The notes beneath the pieces were generated by a model, which saw nothing but the letters and a program-made list of their open reading frames with translations, did no database searches and was not told the DNA's origin. Made by a program: the position numbers and the translations under genes. Below, piece by piece: positions 1 through 12,691 of a stretch of 64,000 bases of DNA. This DNA is from Ochotona curzoniae (taxonomy: Eukaryota; Chordata; Mammalia; Lagomorpha; Ochotonidae), in NCBI RefSeq assembly GCF_017591425.1, contig NW_024464918.1, forward strand, positions 29,168,001 to 29,232,000, read 5' to 3'. Position 1 is the stretch's first letter. Every line of letters starts with the position of its first letter.

Positions 1-1769
1 CTTGTGGTACCTTGAGGTGCAGAGAGCTGGAAAGATTGTTGGGATGGCTCACTACAGGGTTACATGGAGATTTGGGAGATAGGGGTTTCCTGACAACAGA
101 AAGAGCAAATGGAAAGAACAGTGGAAAGCAGGTACACTTTCCTGACAAGCTCAGAGCTATTCAGTGGAACTACAATACTGACTCCAAGAGAATTGTGATG
201 GATAAGAACCAGAGAAATGTAAGGCTTATCAGTGGAAATGGAATGTTTGAAGTCAGAGAACTCATTGGAAATTGTAATAGTTACCAAGTGCAGGATCAGA
301 TTAGCTATGAGAGGAGGGAAGTGGAGAATGTCTACGTTAACACTAGATAACAAGAAGGGAGTGAGCCAAGAAGTTCATTGGAGTTGATAGAATGAAGCTG
401 AGGGTTCAGCTGAGAGCATGGCCTTGGCTGGGCCCACCTGCCAATGAGAGCAGGCATGTGCAAAAGAGTGGAATGGTAGAGCAGCATAGGCTTCAGATGG
501 CTTCACCTTGGGAGTTGCACTGTATGACTTCAATGAGCTGCTGACAGCCAATCCACCCTGAGGGTGCCCAGTGGCAAATGCCTAAGGGTTTGAGCTTCAT
601 ACCAAAGATGTAGTCCCAAAGGAAAGGTTCTGTGTTAAAGCATTGAGTTGACTACCCTGCCTTCAGGCTTTTCTCACTGACTCGGTTACACTTGATGCCC
701 AGAATTCAAGTAGTCCCCTGACCATGATACTGCTTCCATTCTGCTCACTGGTATCACTCCCTGGAAATGGTGGAGTTCCTTCTCAGGCCCCATGTAGAGG
801 AGCTGGGATTGTGCACAACTTCAGTCATGCCTTTCTCTGCCCTACGTTACCCAGCAGAGCTAAGAAATTCTTAAGGAACCCCCGAGAATGGGTCCTTTCA
901 GAGTGGAAAGGGCAAAGATGTAAAGTAAAGTTGAATGAGAATCAAGGAAACCACTCTTTCAATTTTTAACACTGGAAAGACACAGTAAACTTTCTCCAAA
1001 ATAAGGCCATCGTGAAATCACCCAAACCTGGGATGCTGCTACCACCCATCAGACTGAAAGGACCAGGGAGCAAGGTCTGTGATTACCTCTAACTCAGGAA
1101 TTTCTGGCCAGATTGGGATGATGCTACAGCTGTGTGCTAGGGGCTGGTGACACATGGAAGACATTACCTGTGATGCCACAGGTGTGTGTGTGTGGTGGAG
1201 GTTGGGTCATGGAGATAGGTCTCCATGCCCTCCAATCTTTGCCTCAGCTTCCCATTGCCTGCACCTACCAGGAACACAGTCAGTTGACGAGCTTAGAGAA
1301 TACTTTCCTGTGAGTTAGTTCTGGGTATGAAGAAGTGAATGATTGTACCACTCACTGGCAAGAGAAAAGCCAAATGCCGGTGATGGGAGGGCATGCTGTG
1401 TTCACAAGAGGAGGTTATCGGTAGAGGCGCATGAGCCGACACCAGGACCTGAGGGAGCATGGAATTCTCTCAGGATGGAGCTCACTCAGCTGCTCAGTTT
1501 ATACTGTGAGTCCGAAACTGAAAACTCAAGAGTTGGACATCGACCCCAGGAAGCCCCAGGTAGCTTACAATGGGCTGATGCCTACCCTGTAGGTGGTGGG
1601 AAAGCACCCGAGGTTTTCAGTGGGAATTGGCAAGGTCATCTTTGTGTTTTGGTTTGCTTGGAGAGCTGTAGGTACAGAGAATGATATCAAGAAAGGAAAG
1701 ACCTAATTTCCTTATCTTCAGTCTTTTTCTTAGATTCTTTTAAGCCTGAAATAATGAGAGGCAGTAGTA

Positions 1770-1885
1770 CACAAGCCGTAGAAAAGGTTGGATTGGATAA
1801 AAACTTTGCCAGGGAGTGGGATGTGAAAGTGAGAGAAGGAGAAGCTGGGGATGACACCCAGGTTTCGAACTTGTACTAAATAGCA
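1770..1885 (-). repeat. L2-like LINE fragment (minus)
   Basis: The text around gatgacacccaggtttcgaa matches, in reverse complement, the segment of the L2 3' region that reads roughly 'aacctgggagtcatcc'. It is old and diverged; assigned from memory of the consensus. Confidence 0.35.
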
Positions 1886-2564
1886 GCTAGGGTGCAAGGT
1901 TCAGTCTGGGTCAGGGAGGCCCTGGGGCAGCTGGTGCTGGTCAGCAGGAGTGGCATCTGTACACAGAGGGATCAGTGAAGGAGTGAAGAGAACTGAACCA
2001 AAGCTTTTGACTAAAGGGAGAAAAACAGAGAAAAGGTTCCTAAAGGGGAAAAGGAAAGAGGGCTGACAGATCCAGGTGGGGTTGAATCCTGGATTATTTT
2101 CAGAAAGAAAAGCAGCAGAATCCAAGTTGTGCTGGGTCACCGAAAAGGAGATCAGAATATGACGGCTGTGACTGTGGCTGCCTTTTCCAGAGTCTGCGTG
2201 AGAGGAGAGAAAAGAAGGGAGGGGCTGCAAAGTGGGGCGGGGTCGTCTTGGTAGGGTTAGTGGGACTTGAGGGTGTGCACACCCAAGTGTGAACTTAATC
2301 TTTGGAGGGCTGAATTGAGGCCTGCAGAAACTTTGGGGGACTTTGAACACCTGCTGGCCAAAAAACTGAGCTTATACTCCGCAGACAGTGCCTAGAATGC
2401 CAGTCTTTGACAAGAAGCTTGGTAGCACCTTCCGGTTCCATACAGGAAACACCTCTGTGCCCCTGTGCATGATTTTAGGAGATAACAGCCCAAAGCAGTA
2501 ATCATTTGTGTGGCCCTCCATTCAGTTTCCTTTGTACTTTGTGGTCATTTTGTCACTCTGTGCA

Positions 2565-2581
2565 ACACACACACACACACG
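2565..2581. repeat. (AC)n microsatellite, short
   Basis: About eight AC units. Confidence 0.8.
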
Positions 2582-4832
2582 ATTGTGTATGGAACATGTC
2601 AAACCAGTCACACACTGTGTGTGATTTAACTGCATCCTCTGCCTGTAGATCCCTAGACATGCCTCACAGATTGTTGCTTTGATAGATCGGCCTAGAAAGT
2701 GTCAGGCCCAAGGACTCTTCACTTCCTGGCTCCCTGGGCCTTCTGCTGCTCGCCCTGTGGGGGCCTCTCCCTGGGCCCCCACGGTGTTGGGGGATTCCTA
2801 GTGCACTAGTGCTCTCCTAGAGGGCCACCCCACTTCCTCTCCCTCCTGAGTTCTGACCAGAGGCTTCCCCAGGTTCTGCCCTCAGCTTCTTCTCTGGGGC
2901 TCACCCTAACAGGCTTAGATGTCACAGTTCCAATCTCAAGTCCCAGTCTCAAGTTCTCTCATTTTCCTCTGGTACTCACTTGCTTTCTGAGTTTTGAATA
3001 TATTATGTGCAGAAGCCACGTGTTGCACAATGTGCCTTCCCTTACAAAGGCACACAGTGCTGGTGGGGCCCCGGCTCAGGCTGGACCAGCTGGAACTAAC
3101 TGGGAGACTTGCCTGTTGAGGTGCCTCCTGCAGAGGGGCTCACTTGAGGGCTCCAGCTCAGTGCCAGGCTTATTAAACTTTCACCCCCTTCTTCAAGCAG
3201 CGTGGCCTGGAGCTCTCGTCTGCATCTCCTGGCATGTGGCATAGCAGTGTAATTCATAGCATCAGTGTCTCTGTAAAGCAGTTACTGTTTACTTGCAGTG
3301 GTCCCAACCACCTGAGTTTGCTCTCCACTTTTTCTTCTTAGGAGTTAGGGGGCTTGAGTCCTCACCCTGGCTGGTCACAAAATCACTGAATCAGAGAGAA
3401 TTTAAAAACCGCTTGAGCCATTAAATCCAAGATGAAAGATTGGGTGACTCCTTCCATTTTGACCCATATAAAAAGATGGCCACCAGGTTGCTCCTGGCAG
3501 TGGAAAGGATCATGCCAGTCATCTGTGGGTCAGTGGAAAACTGCGCTCTGAACTCAGCCAGGTCAGCTTGTCCTGGCTCGCCCTCCCCTGAGTCAGTGCC
3601 CTGGAGAGATGCAGACTGAGCAGTCAAAAGCATCTCTTCCTAGAAAATGTCTGTATTGAGTGTGTGCCCATCTCTCAGCTTGCAAGTTTGTGAGAACTCA
3701 CTGCCCAGATGAAGGCTGTGTGTTTTCCTCTTGCTCCGACCAGCAGTCTCCAGTTGAGGGGAGCCCCGAGGGTACTCTTCAGAAATGCACCTGGTTGCTT
3801 TCAGCCACTGAGAAAGTATTTGCAACTGAGCCGTTTTACACATGACCGTGAGTTCAAGTAAATCCTAAAGAACATTGAACAGTGTGCAGTTTGGAAAAGA
3901 GCCTGTGCTGTGCTAAATCTCCCTTGGTTCTCTCTTAAATCTTGTGCCAAAGTAAATGGCAGCCCTGGAGAACTTCTGACTGCTTACTTCTCAGATGACC
4001 TCAGTGAAGTTGGGCTGCTTGGGCCAGTGTTTGGCTTGTTTCCCGTTGAAGGGTCCATCCCACACTAACCTTACATGCCACAGTGTGGCTTCCTCTGCCT
4101 GCCTGCACAGGTGGGCTCTCTGTGCAAGGAGCTCATTGACAAAGCTCTGGAATCCTGCAGGAGGCCTCCAGGATCCCAGCACCTCTGGCTCCCAGCTCAG
4201 TCTATACTGCTTCCTTCCCCGCTCCCTCTCCAAAAGAGCCTTGGATGGCAGCGGGCATGGAGTTGAACATGCTCGGGGCAAGCAGTCCCCTTTTCCAGAT
4301 TTGGGTTTCTTTTCTGTGAGCTGCAGATAAAAAATGATACAGCCCACATAGATCCTGCTCTTCTCTGGGAATTTCGTTCATGTATACTCAGGATCATGGG
4401 GCTTACTGCATTGGGTTAGTCATTTTTAAACTTAATATTAGAAAGGCATTTTATTAAAATATTGAACATCTACTGTATGTACACAGACACTATGCATGTA
4501 GTACACACACTGTTCATCAATATGTTCTTATAGCAAGGTTGTGTGTCTGAGGCAGTGACTGCAAGTGACATGCCTGTGCCCTGTCCTTGGAGCCTGGCCA
4601 TGCTGGGCACCTGGCAGGGTCTCAGTAGGAGCCATCTGAAGTCAGTTTATCTCTCGTCTTTATCCTCTTATTGTGTGGTTGACAAGGGAAGTATTCATCA
4701 GTCGGATATTCAGATAGTTTTCTTCCCCTTCGTATAATTATTAAAAAAAAAAACACTTTTATTCCCTTTGTATTTGTTGTGTGCCCTTTCTTTACACTGG
4801 AATAATTCTGAAGGAAAAAAAAAGTCACTCCA

Positions 4833-5140
4833 CTAGTGATAGCATTGTGGTTAAACACCAGCACTAACATCTCATGTGGGTGCTAGTTTGAGTCCCTGCT
4901 TCTCCACATCTAAGCCAGTTCTCTGCTGATGCGTCTAGCCAAACGTCAGAAGATGGTTCAAGTGTTTGGGACCTCTACTCACGTGGGAGACCCAGGTGAA
5001 GCTCTGGCTTCCTAGCTCAGCCCTGGATGTGTGAGCCATTTAAAGAGCGAACCAAGGGATGCAAGATCTCTTTCTGTGTTGCTCTCTGTATCTCTGCCTT
5101 TGATATAAATCAGAGAGTTTGCAAAAAAAAAAAGAAAAAC
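4833..5140 (+). repeat. CSINE-type SINE, plus
   Basis: It has a diverged tRNA-like head (gatagcattgtggttaaaca), the internal cacgtgggagacccaggt block, a tail that loses the CT-rich part, and a terminal A-run ending near 5140. Confidence 0.8.
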
Positions 5141-6439
5141 AAATGCATGTGTAAGCTTTTTATTTTATTTGATTTTACAAAACATTTTCATAATTAGTCC
5201 CCAAATTCTGTGTGGGAAAAGTAGGTGTTTGCTGTAAATTGCTATCTAGATTTGGGAAATGCCATTACGCAGCTGATTTCTTAGTGCAGTGTCCCAATGT
5301 GAAGGCCCCAGTGAGAAAGGTCCTCTTGGACAGGTTGTTGTCACTGCTCTGTGGATGGAGTTGAGCCCATTGTACCTGTCCTTAACCCTGCCTGTGCTGC
5401 AAACAGCCTTTTCCCATTTCCAGTAGGGCATCTTTAACCCACATACAGAACTCTTGGAGATTATTATGACTTTAAAAAAATTCCTGTTTGTAATTTTCAT
5501 TGAAAGATGATGAATAACAGCCATGCAGAAATCAGCATGACTTGTGTCTGATGGAGTCAGGATGGCTCTGGGTCCTGGGTGCCCCAGTCCTAAGTCATTG
5601 GGGGAGGACAGTCAGGAGGGATATGGTCTGGCAGCTCAGAGCCAGTCCTACCTGGCTCTGATTCCTGGCCCCGAGGTCAACAGTGCCGAGGAATTTGCTT
5701 CACCCTCTGCCTGCTTCCTCCTCAGTGCGAGTGACTGAAGTATTAACTCAGGTTAAATTTACACAGCAACATGCCACACAACGTCTGACGTAAAGTTGTT
5801 AAGTGGTGAGAGTGTTATCCCTGTGATAATACTGTGTGCCTTCATGATCATCATCAGCGTTATTATTTTTTTAATTGACAACAGGGCAGTATATTTCTAA
5901 GGAAGGAAAAGCAGGTTGTGGGGGGGAATCCGAGTTTTCTAGCTGTCTGAGCTACACCCGAAGGGAAAGGCCATAGTGGGAGAGGCCAGCTGCTGGCACT
6001 CTGCTCCTCCACGTGGAGTTGTGTGGACCACTTTGCCACCTGCCTAGCCATAGTCCTAAGCCTCTTACCGTATGTGGCTTTATTTTCTCTTTGCTTCACT
6101 GAAAGCCTTATTTATCTTTATGTAGAATAGGATCACCTACTTGTGTTTTTGACCACACCGATGTTGTGCTTGTGAAGCACAAGGAAATCCTCGTTTGTGT
6201 TTTTTGAGAGTTTCCATGGTGTAAATGTCCCTAGTGTGACTGACTGCAAGCTCTCAGTGTGAAGTCACTGAGCACAGAGAGCTGGGCAGTTGTTGGCCTT
6301 TGCTCAAGTCCATATGGAACTGGCTGCATTCCACCACTTGGGACAGGCTTCGACAGAATAACATAGAATGACTGACAACAAGATCTAAAAGGAATATAGA
6401 AAAGTAGTCATGAGTCAAACAACACTATTTTGGTTAATC
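5141..6439. other. Non-coding, nothing recognised
   Basis: No repeat, RNA gene or supported coding region was recognised between the SINE at 4833 and the MER2-like copy. Confidence 0.5.
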
Positions 6440-6600
6440 ACAGCCACCATAGTGGCCCCATGAGACAGTATCGCCTAGTGACACTGCAGCCCTCTGCGTT
6501 TGTGTTAGTGCACTCTGTGAGGTCTGTATTAACATGGAATCACCTGATAATCTGTTTCTCAATTCATGCCCCCACCATTAATCAATGCATTACTAAAGTT
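6440..6600 (-). mobile_element. MER2-like DNA transposon fragment (minus)
   Basis: The stretch tgtgttagtgcactctgtga, followed by aatcacctgataatctgttt and a diverged match to the terminal repeat (cagtcatgcgtcgc in the family, from memory), parallels the MER2 non-autonomous Tigger element in reverse. Confidence 0.6.
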
Positions 6601-7508
6601 TATCCCCAGAATAGATTATTATGGTACACTTGACACACAGGATTCATCCAGAAAGTGAGTTCACTGCAGACCAGTGGAGAGTGTCTTTCAATGCCCATTT
6701 TGTATTCTGTCCACTCGCATTGAGGTGAGAATTCTTCCTAGTCCTTCATCACTTCCTGTTGCTGAGTGTTTCTGTAGCCAGTGGTTGAGGCGTGACTGGA
6801 CGTGATGTCTGTGTTCATGGTGGAGTCTCTTCTTTCCCTTTCCCTGTCTCCACATGCTCCTTCTCCTGCTCCTTTTTCTGTTCCTTCCACTGCTTCCTAC
6901 AGAGGTATTTCCTTTCATCTTCCTTTGAGTGCCTCCCAAGCCAATGAAGTCATCAGGATAGATAAGAGTGTCTCTGCTTCGAGAATCTAGATGAACCTTC
7001 AGCTCTCATCACTCTCTATTGTGTTATCTCCCTTCATCTGATCGTTTTTTATTTTCATTATTGTTCGGACGCCTGCTGCTTTAATTTTTTTCCCTTTGAG
7101 TATAGTGGCGATAATTTTTCTGGTCACCTTTTCTTTGCTTCCATATATTTAGTGTCATCCTCTTGAAATCTGTGATGTATTATATCTAGGAAATTGCATT
7201 ACCACACTATAAATACTTTTCTGGGAACCTTTAATTAAGAGCTGTTGCCCAGAGCTTTGTCGTCTTGCTTAGCTCCCCGGAGGTGAGCCCACAAAATCCT
7301 CCTGGGAAAGTTCTATTTCCAGCATCACACGTTGGAGCCAGCTGGTAGGATTCAGTTACACATCGCTCCAGCCATCGCCAGTACCACTTTAGGGTGCTGC
7401 TAACACAGTGGATTATTTTTTTGGTAGATCCATGTCTTCTTAAACTTCTGCCAAACGTCAAATGACTTAAACCAAAGAGAACAGAGTGTTTGAGGTGTGG
7501 CATTGGCC

Positions 7509-8480
7509 ATGAAACCCTCCGCGGACATGCTTGAACTCATCGCCTGTAGTGTTTTGGTCCTTGTGAGCTGTGTGGGGAACACATGTTTATTTTACACCAC
7601 CAGGAAGTGCATCACTGGACGTGTACAGGCATCTTTTCTTGTCATTTTTAGTCTTGCGTCTGTTAACCTTATTAAAAACTTGGTGGTGAACGTCATAAAG
7701 ATTGTTTACTCTTCAGGGATCGCATTGGATTCAGCTGGCTGCAAAGTTCTGCACTTCACAGCAGCCCTGACAACCTCACTGGCCATCTGGTTCATGTTAC
7801 ACTTGGCGATGCTCTACCACCGGAAGCTTTACCAGATTGTCCACCCCTCGAGTGAGGCTGCAAGCCCGGACCAGCAGGAGCACTCCCTGAAGCTGGTGTC
7901 TGCACTCTGGTTGGCTGGGGTGACCATATACATCCCACTGGTGGTTTATACCAGCAAAGCAGCGAGCTCGAATGCAGGAAATGGTACGGACTCCTTGTCC
8001 ACGCACAGGGTTTACATGGATTGCCTGATAGACTTTGGAAACAGGCAGGTAGAATTTTACTATGGGAAGATATTTTTAGTTCTGATTGATGTTCTTCCTT
8101 TAGCTGTCTTAGTCTTTGTCTGTTTCTGGATGTCTTTGCTCCTTTCAGAGAGAAGGAAGATGACATATGGTGACATCTGGATTGGAGATGATGATTCAGA
8201 AGTTGAAATCCTTAGAGGAGCCAAGTTCAGTATTTTATTAATGTTGCTGATCACTCCACTTTGGATTTCTCACTTTATCTTAGTCTATTTCTTGAAAGAC
8301 TTGGCAACGTGTGTCTTGACTCCAGCTGTTCTCTCAGTCCTCTCTTCAGGCTTCTCTGCTCTCAGTCCTTTCCTGCTTATGCTGGTAAATTACAAAATGA
8401 AGTTGGTGTCCTTCTGTGATGCCAAAAAGGCAAAGCCCATGCCTCCGCCTGCAGATGTTGTTGTTTCTCCGTATGCTTAG
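7509..8480 (+). CDS. Intact V1R-like chemoreceptor GPCR, candidate ancV1R
   Basis: This is a single uninterrupted exon of 323 codons and a stop. I start at the ATG at 7509 because its context (G at -3) is acceptable, the frame is closed by a TGA at 7491-7493, and the frame upstream otherwise opens only with GTG. The protein has seven hydrophobic segments. Visible features are Gly-Asn in TM1 (residues 23-24), Cys78 at the start of TM3 that can pair with Cys172 in the second extracellular loop, an N-glycosylation sequon at Asn158, and Ser-Pro-Phe-Leu-Leu in TM7, as in vomeronasal type 1 receptors. It lacks the DRY motif and the TM2 Asp of rhodopsin-like receptors. The third intracellular loop is strongly acidic (GDDDSEVE) and the tail is proline-rich. 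V1Rs are intronless receptors of vomeronasal sensory neurons. The divergence from canonical V1Rs and the isolated location suggest the single-copy ancient receptor ancV1R; a T2R-related receptor is the alternative. Ligand unknown. Confidence 0.8.
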   Translation: MKPSADMLELIACSVLVLVSCVGNTCLFYTTRKCITGRVQASFLVIFSLASVNLIKNLVVNVIKIVYSSGIALDSAGCKVLHFTAALTTSLAIWFMLHLAMLYHRKLYQIVHPSSEAASPDQQEHSLKLVSALWLAGVTIYIPLVVYTSKAASSNAGNGTDSLSTHRVYMDCLIDFGNRQVEFYYGKIFLVLIDVLPLAVLVFVCFWMSLLLSERRKMTYGDIWIGDDDSEVEILRGAKFSILLMLLITPLWISHFILVYFLKDLATCVLTPAVLSVLSSGFSALSPFLLMLVNYKMKLVSFCDAKKAKPMPPPADVVVSPYA

Positions 8481-9930
8481 AGGCAGAGAGCTGCGTGTTC
8501 ATCAGGAGCCTTGTGTTTGGAGGGCACGGCTGAGGTGTCTGTAACCCTCACCGGCAGACTGTTTCTGACAGGTCCTCTAGAAAATGGACTCCTCTCCAGA
8601 AACTGACCTCGGAGGGAAGCCTTGCAAGAAACAGAAACATGAAGTCAGTTCTTGGAAGTTGAATAAGAATAGCCATTGTGGCCCGTGTGATGTAGGACAA
8701 TGCCAAGATGTCTAAAGTAACTCAGCAGTGATCACGGCCTGGAAATGAACTCAGCATAAACAAGATGTGAAGTATGTGTTCTGTGCAAGGTTCAAAAGCT
8801 GCATATAATTGGCACCGAAGATAACATTTCCTTGCTGAATCCCTAAAGGTACTCGGGAATATTGCCCACTCATATTCGTGAGATGCCCCCCGACCCGTGT
8901 TGGAATTGTATTAGGGAATATGTAGTCTCTCATTTTGCATCTTGGATGCTAATATCTCCTCGAAGATGGAAGCGAATTTTGATCACTGCTCTCATGTTAC
9001 CCTCAGTGTCTTTAGTAAATTAGGGTTAGATAGAATCATTGCCTTGAGTTAATATATTATGAACTCGTGCTCTGCATGCACATAAATGATTGCTATGAAT
9101 ATTTTGTTCATTATCCTTGCTTATTTTTCTGAATATATTTCAGAATTTAATCTTTTCTTCAGGAGGTATAAAGAACTTTCATGCTTGGTTAGCAAGTTGG
9201 TACATTTATAAATCAGAAGAATTTATAAAATCAATCAATCCTCAATTGATTTCTAGGTTTAAAGTCAATCAAAATATTCACATTAGGAGTCTAATTAAAA
9301 ATATATGGCCAACTTTTTTGCTTCACTGTCAGTGCAACCATTTGGACTGCTTTAGAAGCAATGGATAATTGTTGTAAATATTAATGCACGTATTTGTGTA
9401 AGCATTAACTCTTCAGCTAATTCTTACTGAGAGTTTTTTCCATTTTCCTTCTGTATTAATGGAGCCAGAGTTTATTACAATGTAGTTCAAGAGTGATGTC
9501 CACCAGTTGGGATTTCTGCTGTAAAAAGGCTGCATTGAAAATTATAAATCTGTACCTCGTTAACAAGAGACAGAAAACATTTCAGAAGCCACAGAGAAAG
9601 GAAATTTTAAAGCAACCAAGGCTCCAATTCTTTAGGATTGTACAGGCTAGTGTGTGTCCCATGTATAACACAGGGGATTGAAAGAATATACATGTATATA
9701 CAGAGAAAGAGAGAACAAGAAAGCAATACTAGGCTTCTGAGATTTCTGGGTGGTCTTCATGGGAAATGCTTAGCCGAGTCCACTGAGGCAGTTTAATCAG
9801 AAGGGCACTAGCCATGGATCCTGGGTAATGAATTTAACATCTGGGGAGATGGAGGATGTGGGGAAGAGGTCACTGTGTTTTAATTAAATACAGATGTAGG
9901 CAGAGCTGGGAATAGCCACTGATCTTAGAT
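8481..9930. other. 3' flank of the receptor gene, AT-rich
   Basis: No gene is seen. From about 9000 to 9480 the sequence is AT-rich, free of recognised repeats and has several homeodomain-like TAAT cores. It may be UTR followed by conserved non-coding DNA. Confidence 0.4.
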
Positions 9931-10112
9931 AGTGGTTCTCTGATGCAGTTCTGAGACCAACAGCATCCATATTACCTGGAAACCTGTTGGGAATGCAGAA
10001 TCTGGAGCCTCGTGCCAGATTGTTGAATCAGAAACTCTGGGAATTGGCTCCAGCAATCTGCTTTAATAAGCCTTATGCATAATTTGTGTGCATGGTAACG
10101 TTTGGGAACCCA
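9931..10112 (+). mobile_element. MER5A (hAT-Charlie) element
   Basis: It begins agtggttctctgatgcagtt, contains the diagnostic tcagaaactctgggaattgg and ends gtttgggaacc. This follows the MER5A consensus nearly full length (about 189 bp in the family). Confidence 0.85.
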
Positions 10113-11892
10113 TATCTAGGGTTCCTCCAAAGTTTAATCCTCACAAGTGCTCACAAGGAAGCCAAGATCACTGACTCAGGATGTGGTCTTCATTGCTCCC
10201 CAGACATCTCACTGTCATGTCTGCTCCTCTTATGTAGGGTCAGAATGTCCATTCATGTCCCAGAAATTCACAGTAATAGCTGCTAAACAAGTCCATTGTC
10301 AGAATAAACAATCTTTGTGAAATCAAGCATACAGCATCACCACTTCAGGTGTGCCAATAATTTAGTTCTTGGATTAGGTTTGGATGGTTTCCTGTACATG
10401 ACTGAATGAGGATCCAGTTCCCAGATTAGTCTACAGCTCATTTCCAGAAGCCAGTGGGAGAAGCAGTTGGCTTAAACTATGTTCAACTTCCCAGCACTAG
10501 GAATGTTTCCGTTTTCTTCCCCAATACTTTGTTTTATTTGTTTGGACCTCCTGAGGTCATAATTTTGTCCTTGTGGAATTGATCAGTTGTAATCTACAAC
10601 AGAGAATAAATTGTATGCTCACTGAGTGAACCAGAGTGTCTGTTCTCTTTGTAAACTTATTTTCACTTAGACTCCCTTTCTCTTTCTTCTCTCCCATAGT
10701 GGCCATATTTCATCCAAGTTACTGGTGGGATCAGGGGAAGGGATGAAAGAAGACAAGGCGGGTTCAGTAGTAATGGTCCCTGTAGCTCCGTGCAGAAGGA
10801 TCTGGCTGGGTCAGGACTGTGTAGGGCCCAGCTGGGGCTTGAAGGGTTGTTTACCACCACAGCCACTCGGGATCCTTGGGTTGTACGGGCTCTCTGCCCT
10901 TTGCTGCCTTCCTTTGCAGGGCCCCTCCTTGTTTCTCTGTGATCCATTTCTTGCTGAGCTGGCTTTGATCTCCCAAAGCACCCATCCCAGTGAAGCCCAC
11001 TCAGGTGTCTTGATTACAGTCTTTTCTGAGACTCACTCCCTGGACGGTCCCTTGGAGAGAGCTACCCTTGAAGTCAGGTCCTCATCTTCAGAGTCTTCGA
11101 GAAAAAACTTTTCCTAGTTCTGTACGTCCTTGGCTACACTGCCTCCACCTTGCTTTCACAGGCTGTTTTGGCTCACAAGCCCTGTTCAAAGGTGAGACCC
11201 AGAACTAAACGGTGTATGTCTTCCTTGTGTGTGTGTGTGCATATGTGTGTGCTTTCTTGTATGTATTTTCTGTGTGTATATGTGTTTGTGTCTTTCCTGT
11301 ATTACCCTCCTTTATCTTAGACTCGCAGGTCTTGTGAGTATGGGTTCTCTTCTTCCATAAGCAGCTTGAATGGTAAATGCATTTTGAATTCTACACATGC
11401 ATAGAGATGGTTATTTAAAGTTACAAAAAAGTTGAATACATCTACTCTAGGTTAAAAAATCTTGAGCTCTTCCCAAAGTCTACAGTGCTAGAGCAAGGAA
11501 GTTTGTCTCAGTATTTGGATTTTAGGAACTGAAATGACCCCCAAATCATTTGGAAGAATTTTAAACTGTGAATTCCACCTTAAAACTTCCAGAGACCTGG
11601 ATATGATCCCAACTTCCAGTGTGAAGTTTCCTGTGCAGTGCTGTCTTCTTGCCTTTTTTTTTTTTTGTCTTCTTGCCTTTTAAGATCCAGCATGCAGGAG
11701 AATAGAGAATGGTCATAATGCATTTTTTTGAAGATGAACTAAAGTTAACCCTCTATGGAAAGTGATGTTTTTTGTATACTAGATCAGGAGAACCCGTGGA
11801 TACAATGTGCTAAAAACACAGAGGCCTACAGACCTATACTATGTACAGAGTATACATGCTGTAATGATGATGATCTTCTCTGCCATTTCTCT
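10113..11892. other. Non-coding, one microsatellite-like tract and an orphan poly(T)
   Basis: An imperfect TG-rich stretch lies at 11226-11292, and an 11-bp direct repeat around a T-run at 11643-11677. No gene is supported. Confidence 0.5.
11643..11677 (-). repeat. Poly(T) insertion flanked by 11-bp direct repeats
   Basis: gtcttcttgcc occurs at 11643-11653 and 11667-11677 with only 13 T between them. This is the footprint expected from an extremely truncated retroposon in minus orientation. Confidence 0.5.
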
Positions 11893-12178
11893 TTTAAAAA
11901 TTTACTTATGTTTATTTAATGGAAAGGCAAAGAAAGAAAAAAATGTATAGAAATCTTCCATCTGCAGATTCATTCCACAGTTGACCATAATAGCTGGGAC
12001 TGGGGTAGACCAAAACCAAGATCCTGGAAATTCCATTCAGGTCTCCTTCTTGGGTGACAGGAACTTGAGTTCTGCAGCCTTGCAAGGTGCATCAACAGGA
12101 AGCTAAGCAGGCAGCACTCAAACATCAGATGCAGCTGTCCCAAGCAGCAATTTAAGCCATTGTGCCAAGTGCCCACCG
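11893..12178 (-). repeat. CSINE-type SINE, minus
   Basis: Reverse-oriented body: tatttaatggaaaggcaaag tail side, then cttccatctgcagattcatt, ending with ttaagccattgtgccaagtg at the head side. Confidence 0.8.
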
Positions 12179-12691
12179 CCATTTCTGTTTAGACTCCGCT
12201 GAATAAAAGAATTTGTTTGGGTTAATGGTTTGTGAACACTCATTACAATACAACTCAGAGATAAGCACATCCAAGGAATCCCGGGCTTAGCTGCTCTACA
12301 GCAGTCTGGGCTGAATTGGAAGAGTTTGGGCCATTTAGCAAGAAGTGATTTGCTGACTTTTACTCCACTGAGTAGATCCTAACCTTGGCCAGAATATTTC
12401 TGAGTTTCTGTCTGTCAATTAGCAAGTATATGATTGCAAGGCATAAATCACTCTGTACCCCTCCCTTTTTCCTTCTCAGAATTGTAATGGATAAATTCAT
12501 ATGAAAAACATTGAAGATGATTAGAAAATATAAAATGCTTGACACAATGCAGTATTCCTTGACCACTACAGTTTTGGCAAGTTAAGTAGCAGAGAAAGAC
12601 TCCAACCAGAAGCCTGTGTGTATATGTGTATGTATGAGAAAATTTAAAAACCTCCTTGAGGTTTCTAGTATCGAATTGAAAAAAATTAATA

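Larger units (their letters stand above)
1..4832. other. Non-coding stretch upstream of the receptor gene
   Basis: No gene is recognised. Open frames up to 149 codons have no splice support and no family resemblance. The stretch holds an L2-like fragment near 1770 and a short (AC)n at 2565. It is either upstream of SNCAIP or in its first intron. Confidence 0.6.

Noticed and set aside
12..350. 112-codon open frame at the window start
   Set aside because: I recognise no protein family or repeat in it; one such open frame is expected by chance here.
7497..7508. Receptor start at GTG (7497), adding four residues
   Set aside because: The first ATG of the frame is at 7509 with an acceptable context; a GTG start is not expected for a mammalian receptor.
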